64,000 nucleotides of DNA from Curvibacter cyanobacteriorum (GTDB lineage: Bacteria; Pseudomonadota; Gammaproteobacteria; Burkholderiales; Burkholderiaceae_C): the NCBI RefSeq assembly GCF_028649475.1, contig NZ_JAQSIP010000007.1, forward strand, positions 1 through 64,000. Reading direction: 5' to 3'. The notes below the pieces were generated by a model that saw nothing but the letters and a program-made list of their open reading frames with translations, had not been told where the DNA came from and did no database searches. Positions within the stretch are counted from its first letter, which is position 1; each line of letters begins with the position of its first letter. Below are positions 62,352-64,000 of the stretch, one piece after another. Position numbers and translations under genes: made by a program.

Positions 62352-63305
62352 TCAAGCCACCAGTCGGTCTGGTGCCGCGTGTCCCAGCATCAGGTCCAGG
62401 TTTTGCACCGCGGCCCCGGAGGCGCCTTTGCCGAGGTTGTCGAACACGGCGCACAGCAGCACCTGGCCGTGCGCGGGGTTCTCGAACGCCCCCAGGCGCA
62501 GCCGGTTGCTGCCATTCAGGGCCTGCGGGTCCAGTGTGGCGGTTTGGGCGCTGTCGGCCAGCGGCATCAGCTCGACCTCGGTCGCGTTGGCGTAGTGGGC
62601 CTGCAGGGCCGCGTGCAGGTGGCCCGCCGTCACCCCGGGGGCCAGCAGGCGCAGGTGCAGTGGCACGGTCAACACGATGCCCTGGCGGTAGTGGCCATAG
62701 GCCGGCACAAACAGGGGGCGGTGTTGTAGCCCAGCATGCAGCTGGATTTCGGGGGGGTGTTTGTGCGCCAGCTGCAGGCCATAGAGCTGGAAGGCCGGCG
62801 GCGTCTGGTCTGGGCCGGGGGCCTCATGCGCCTGCACGGCGGCGCGCCCGCCCCCTGAGTAGCCCGACACGGCGTGGATCACCACCGGGTAGTCGTCGGG
62901 CAGCAGGCCCGCCTGCACCAGCGGCTGCAGCAGCGCGATGGCGCCGGTCGGGTAGCAGCCCGGGTTGCTGACGCGCTGGGCCTGGGCGATGCGCTGGCTT
63001 TGCGCGGCGCCCAGCTCGGGCAGGCCGTACACCCATTGGGGGTCGGTGCGGTGGGCCGAGCTGGCATCGATCACGCGCACGGCGGGGTTGCGCAGTGCGG
63101 CCACCGCCTCGCGCGCGGCCGCGTCGGGCAGGCACAGGATGGCGATGTCGCAGCTGTTCAGCGCCTCGGCACGGCGTTGGGGGTCCTTGCGCTCGGCCTC
63201 GGGCAGGCTCAGCAGGCGCAGGTCGGGGCGGTGGCCCAAGCGGGCGTGGATCTGCAGGCCGGTGGTGCCTTGGTCTCCATCGATGAACACAAGCGGGGTG
63301 GGCAT
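62352..63305 (-). CDS. argC: N-acetyl-gamma-glutamyl-phosphate reductase, short form
   Basis: A 317-residue ArgC of the short (type 2) form: [18 protein letters not shown] nucleotide-binding start, [10 protein letters not shown], the catalytic Cys117 in [17 protein letters not shown] and [10 protein letters not shown]. It reduces N-acetylglutamyl phosphate to the semialdehyde in arginine synthesis. It stands alone without other arg genes, as is common in Betaproteobacteria. The only housekeeping-type gene in the window. A LysR gene is divergent from it. Confidence 0.9.
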   Translation of the reverse strand: MPTPLVFIDGDQGTTGLQIHARLGHRPDLRLLSLPEAERKDPQRRAEALNSCDIAILCLPDAAAREAVAALRNPAVRVIDASSAHRTDPQWVYGLPELGAAQSQRIAQAQRVSNPGCYPTGAIALLQPLVQAGLLPDDYPVVIHAVSGYSGGGRAAVQAHEAPGPDQTPPAFQLYGLQLAHKHPPEIQLHAGLQHRPLFVPAYGHYRQGIVLTVPLHLRLLAPGVTAGHLHAALQAHYANATEVELMPLADSAQTATLDPQALNGSNRLRLGAFENPAHGQVLLCAVFDNLGKGASGAAVQNLDLMLGHAAPDRLVA

Positions 63306-63403
63306 GTCGGGGCGCTCCTGAAACGGGGTGGGCAGGCTCGGGGTGAGCCCGGCAAGCCCCGATCTTGCGATCAGCCTGTCATGAAGAAAAGTTGAATATC
63401 ATG

Positions 63404-63420
63404 AAGCTGAACTTCAGCTT
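63404..63420. promoter_or_regulatory. 17-bp palindrome between argC and a LysR gene
   Basis: AAGCTGAACTTCAGCTT is a perfect palindrome (8-1-8) in an AT-rich strip, 28 bp before the LysR start at 63448 and 99 bp before the argC start. It is a likely site for the LysR protein. Confidence 0.6.
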
Positions 63421-63447
63421 TAATGAACCAAATGTAGGGAGCCCCGG

Positions 63448-64000
63448 ATGCGTGAACTCAGTCTGGACCGCCTGCGCACCCTGGTCACGATCGCCGACCT
63501 GGGCTCCTTTGCCCAGGCATCTCGGGCCCTGCACCTGGCGCCGCCCACGGTCAGCCTGCATGTGGCCGATCTGGAGGCCCGCCTGGGCGCGCCCTTGTTG
63601 CTGCGGCAGCGGGGCCAGGTGCGGCCCTCGGGGGTGGGCGCCCTGTTGATCGAGCGCGCGCGGCGCTTGCTGGCCGAGGCCGACCAGGCGCTGGACGAGG
63701 TGCAGCGTCAGGTGCAGGGCCTGGCCGGGCGTGTGCGCCTGGGGGCTTCCACGGGGGCCATCGCCCACCTGTTGCCGCAGGCCTTGGCGCAGTTGGGGCG
63801 TGCCCACCCCGACATCGATGTGCAGGTGTCGGTGCTCACCTCGCAGGACACCCTGACCCGCCTCAGCGAGGGGCGGCTCGACCTGGGTCTGGTGGCGCTG
63901 CCGCAGGCCACGGTGCCGGGTTTGTCGGTGCTGCCCTGGCGGCGGGACCCGGTGATGGCTTTTGTGCCGGCGGATTGGCCGACGCCGCAGCGCCTGAGCC
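63448..64000 (+). CDS. LysR-type transcriptional regulator (cut by window end)
   Basis: The first 184 residues of a LysR protein, MRELSLDRLRTLVTIADLGSF onward in the usual form; wHTH in FAQASRALHLAPPTVSLHVADLEARLG. The effector domain starts near residue 90 (GRVRLGASTGA) and continues past the window. GGGAG lies upstream of ATG 63448. It is divergent from argC; whether it controls argC or only itself is unknown. Confidence 0.88.
   Translation, partial: MRELSLDRLRTLVTIADLGSFAQASRALHLAPPTVSLHVADLEARLGAPLLLRQRGQVRPSGVGALLIERARRLLAEADQALDEVQRQVQGLAGRVRLGASTGAIAHLLPQALAQLGRAHPDIDVQVSVLTSQDTLTRLSEGRLDLGLVALPQATVPGLSVLPWRRDPVMAFVPADWPTPQRLS

Overview
The window looks like the chromosome of a GC-rich betaproteobacterium of the order Burkholderiales, probably Comamonadaceae or Alcaligenaceae. 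The evidence is the GC-rich third codon positions, five solitary Bug-type (tripartite tricarboxylate, TTT) binding proteins, ten LysR-type regulators in 64 kb, and many small carbon-source operons each facing its own regulator. I saw no rRNA, tRNA, CRISPR array, phage or plasmid replication gene.

Region 1 (1-12.7 kb) opens with nested IS3-family remnants, then a Bug receptor and a LysR regulator. Divergent from the LysR gene is a nine-gene catabolic operon: extradiol ring-cleavage dioxygenase, porin, FAH-family hydrolase, FAD monooxygenase, fumarylacetoacetase-like hydrolase, ACMSD-like amidohydrolase, metallo-beta-lactamase-fold hydrolase, PcaB-like lyase, and a fused PcaC-PcaD-like protein. 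The last seven are joined by short start/stop overlaps. Meta-cleavage, homogentisate/gentisate-type and beta-ketoadipate-type enzymes are mixed, and no intradiol dioxygenase is present. This is the best candidate for an undescribed pathway. Its first genes look less GC-rich than the rest of the window, and the IS scars suggest acquisition.

Region 2 (13-21.6 kb) holds a Bug receptor with an alpha/beta hydrolase and divergent LysR, then an L-tartrate module (LysR, MFS transporter, TtdA, TtdB) with a likely terminator, then a lone Rossmann-fold reductase.

Region 3 (22-38 kb) is a set of small regulator-plus-effector units: a TetR regulator with two matching operators controlling a thiolase and an exporter; a LysR facing quinone-reductase-like, YCII, hydrolase and cyclophilin-like genes; a LysR facing an exported MBL hydrolase; a zinc alcohol dehydrogenase; an AcuR/AcuI acrylyl-CoA reductase pair; and a LysR facing an MFS transporter. 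One alpha/beta hydrolase has an in-frame amber codon eight codons after its likely start.

Region 4 (38.1-54.5 kb) is devoted to branched C4/C5 dicarboxylates. A minus-strand operon (MaoC, Bug, MmgE/PrpD, acyl-CoA dehydrogenase, CaiB, GntR, MFS, CitE) has the gene content expected for itaconate/citramalate breakdown and a perfect palindrome ahead of its first gene. It is followed by a LysR/tartrate (D-malate) dehydrogenase pair with a Bug receptor, then an HMG-CoA-lyase-like/CaiB/Bug operon facing a LysR.

Region 5 (55.4-64 kb) is an L-rhamnonate-type operon (TRAP transporter DctPQM, rhamnonate dehydratase, SDR dehydrogenase, diketo-acid hydrolase) with a divergent LysR, then short-form ArgC and a LysR gene cut by the window end. 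Overall the window is an accessory carbon-utilisation region for aromatic acids, hydroxy-dicarboxylates and aldonic acids.
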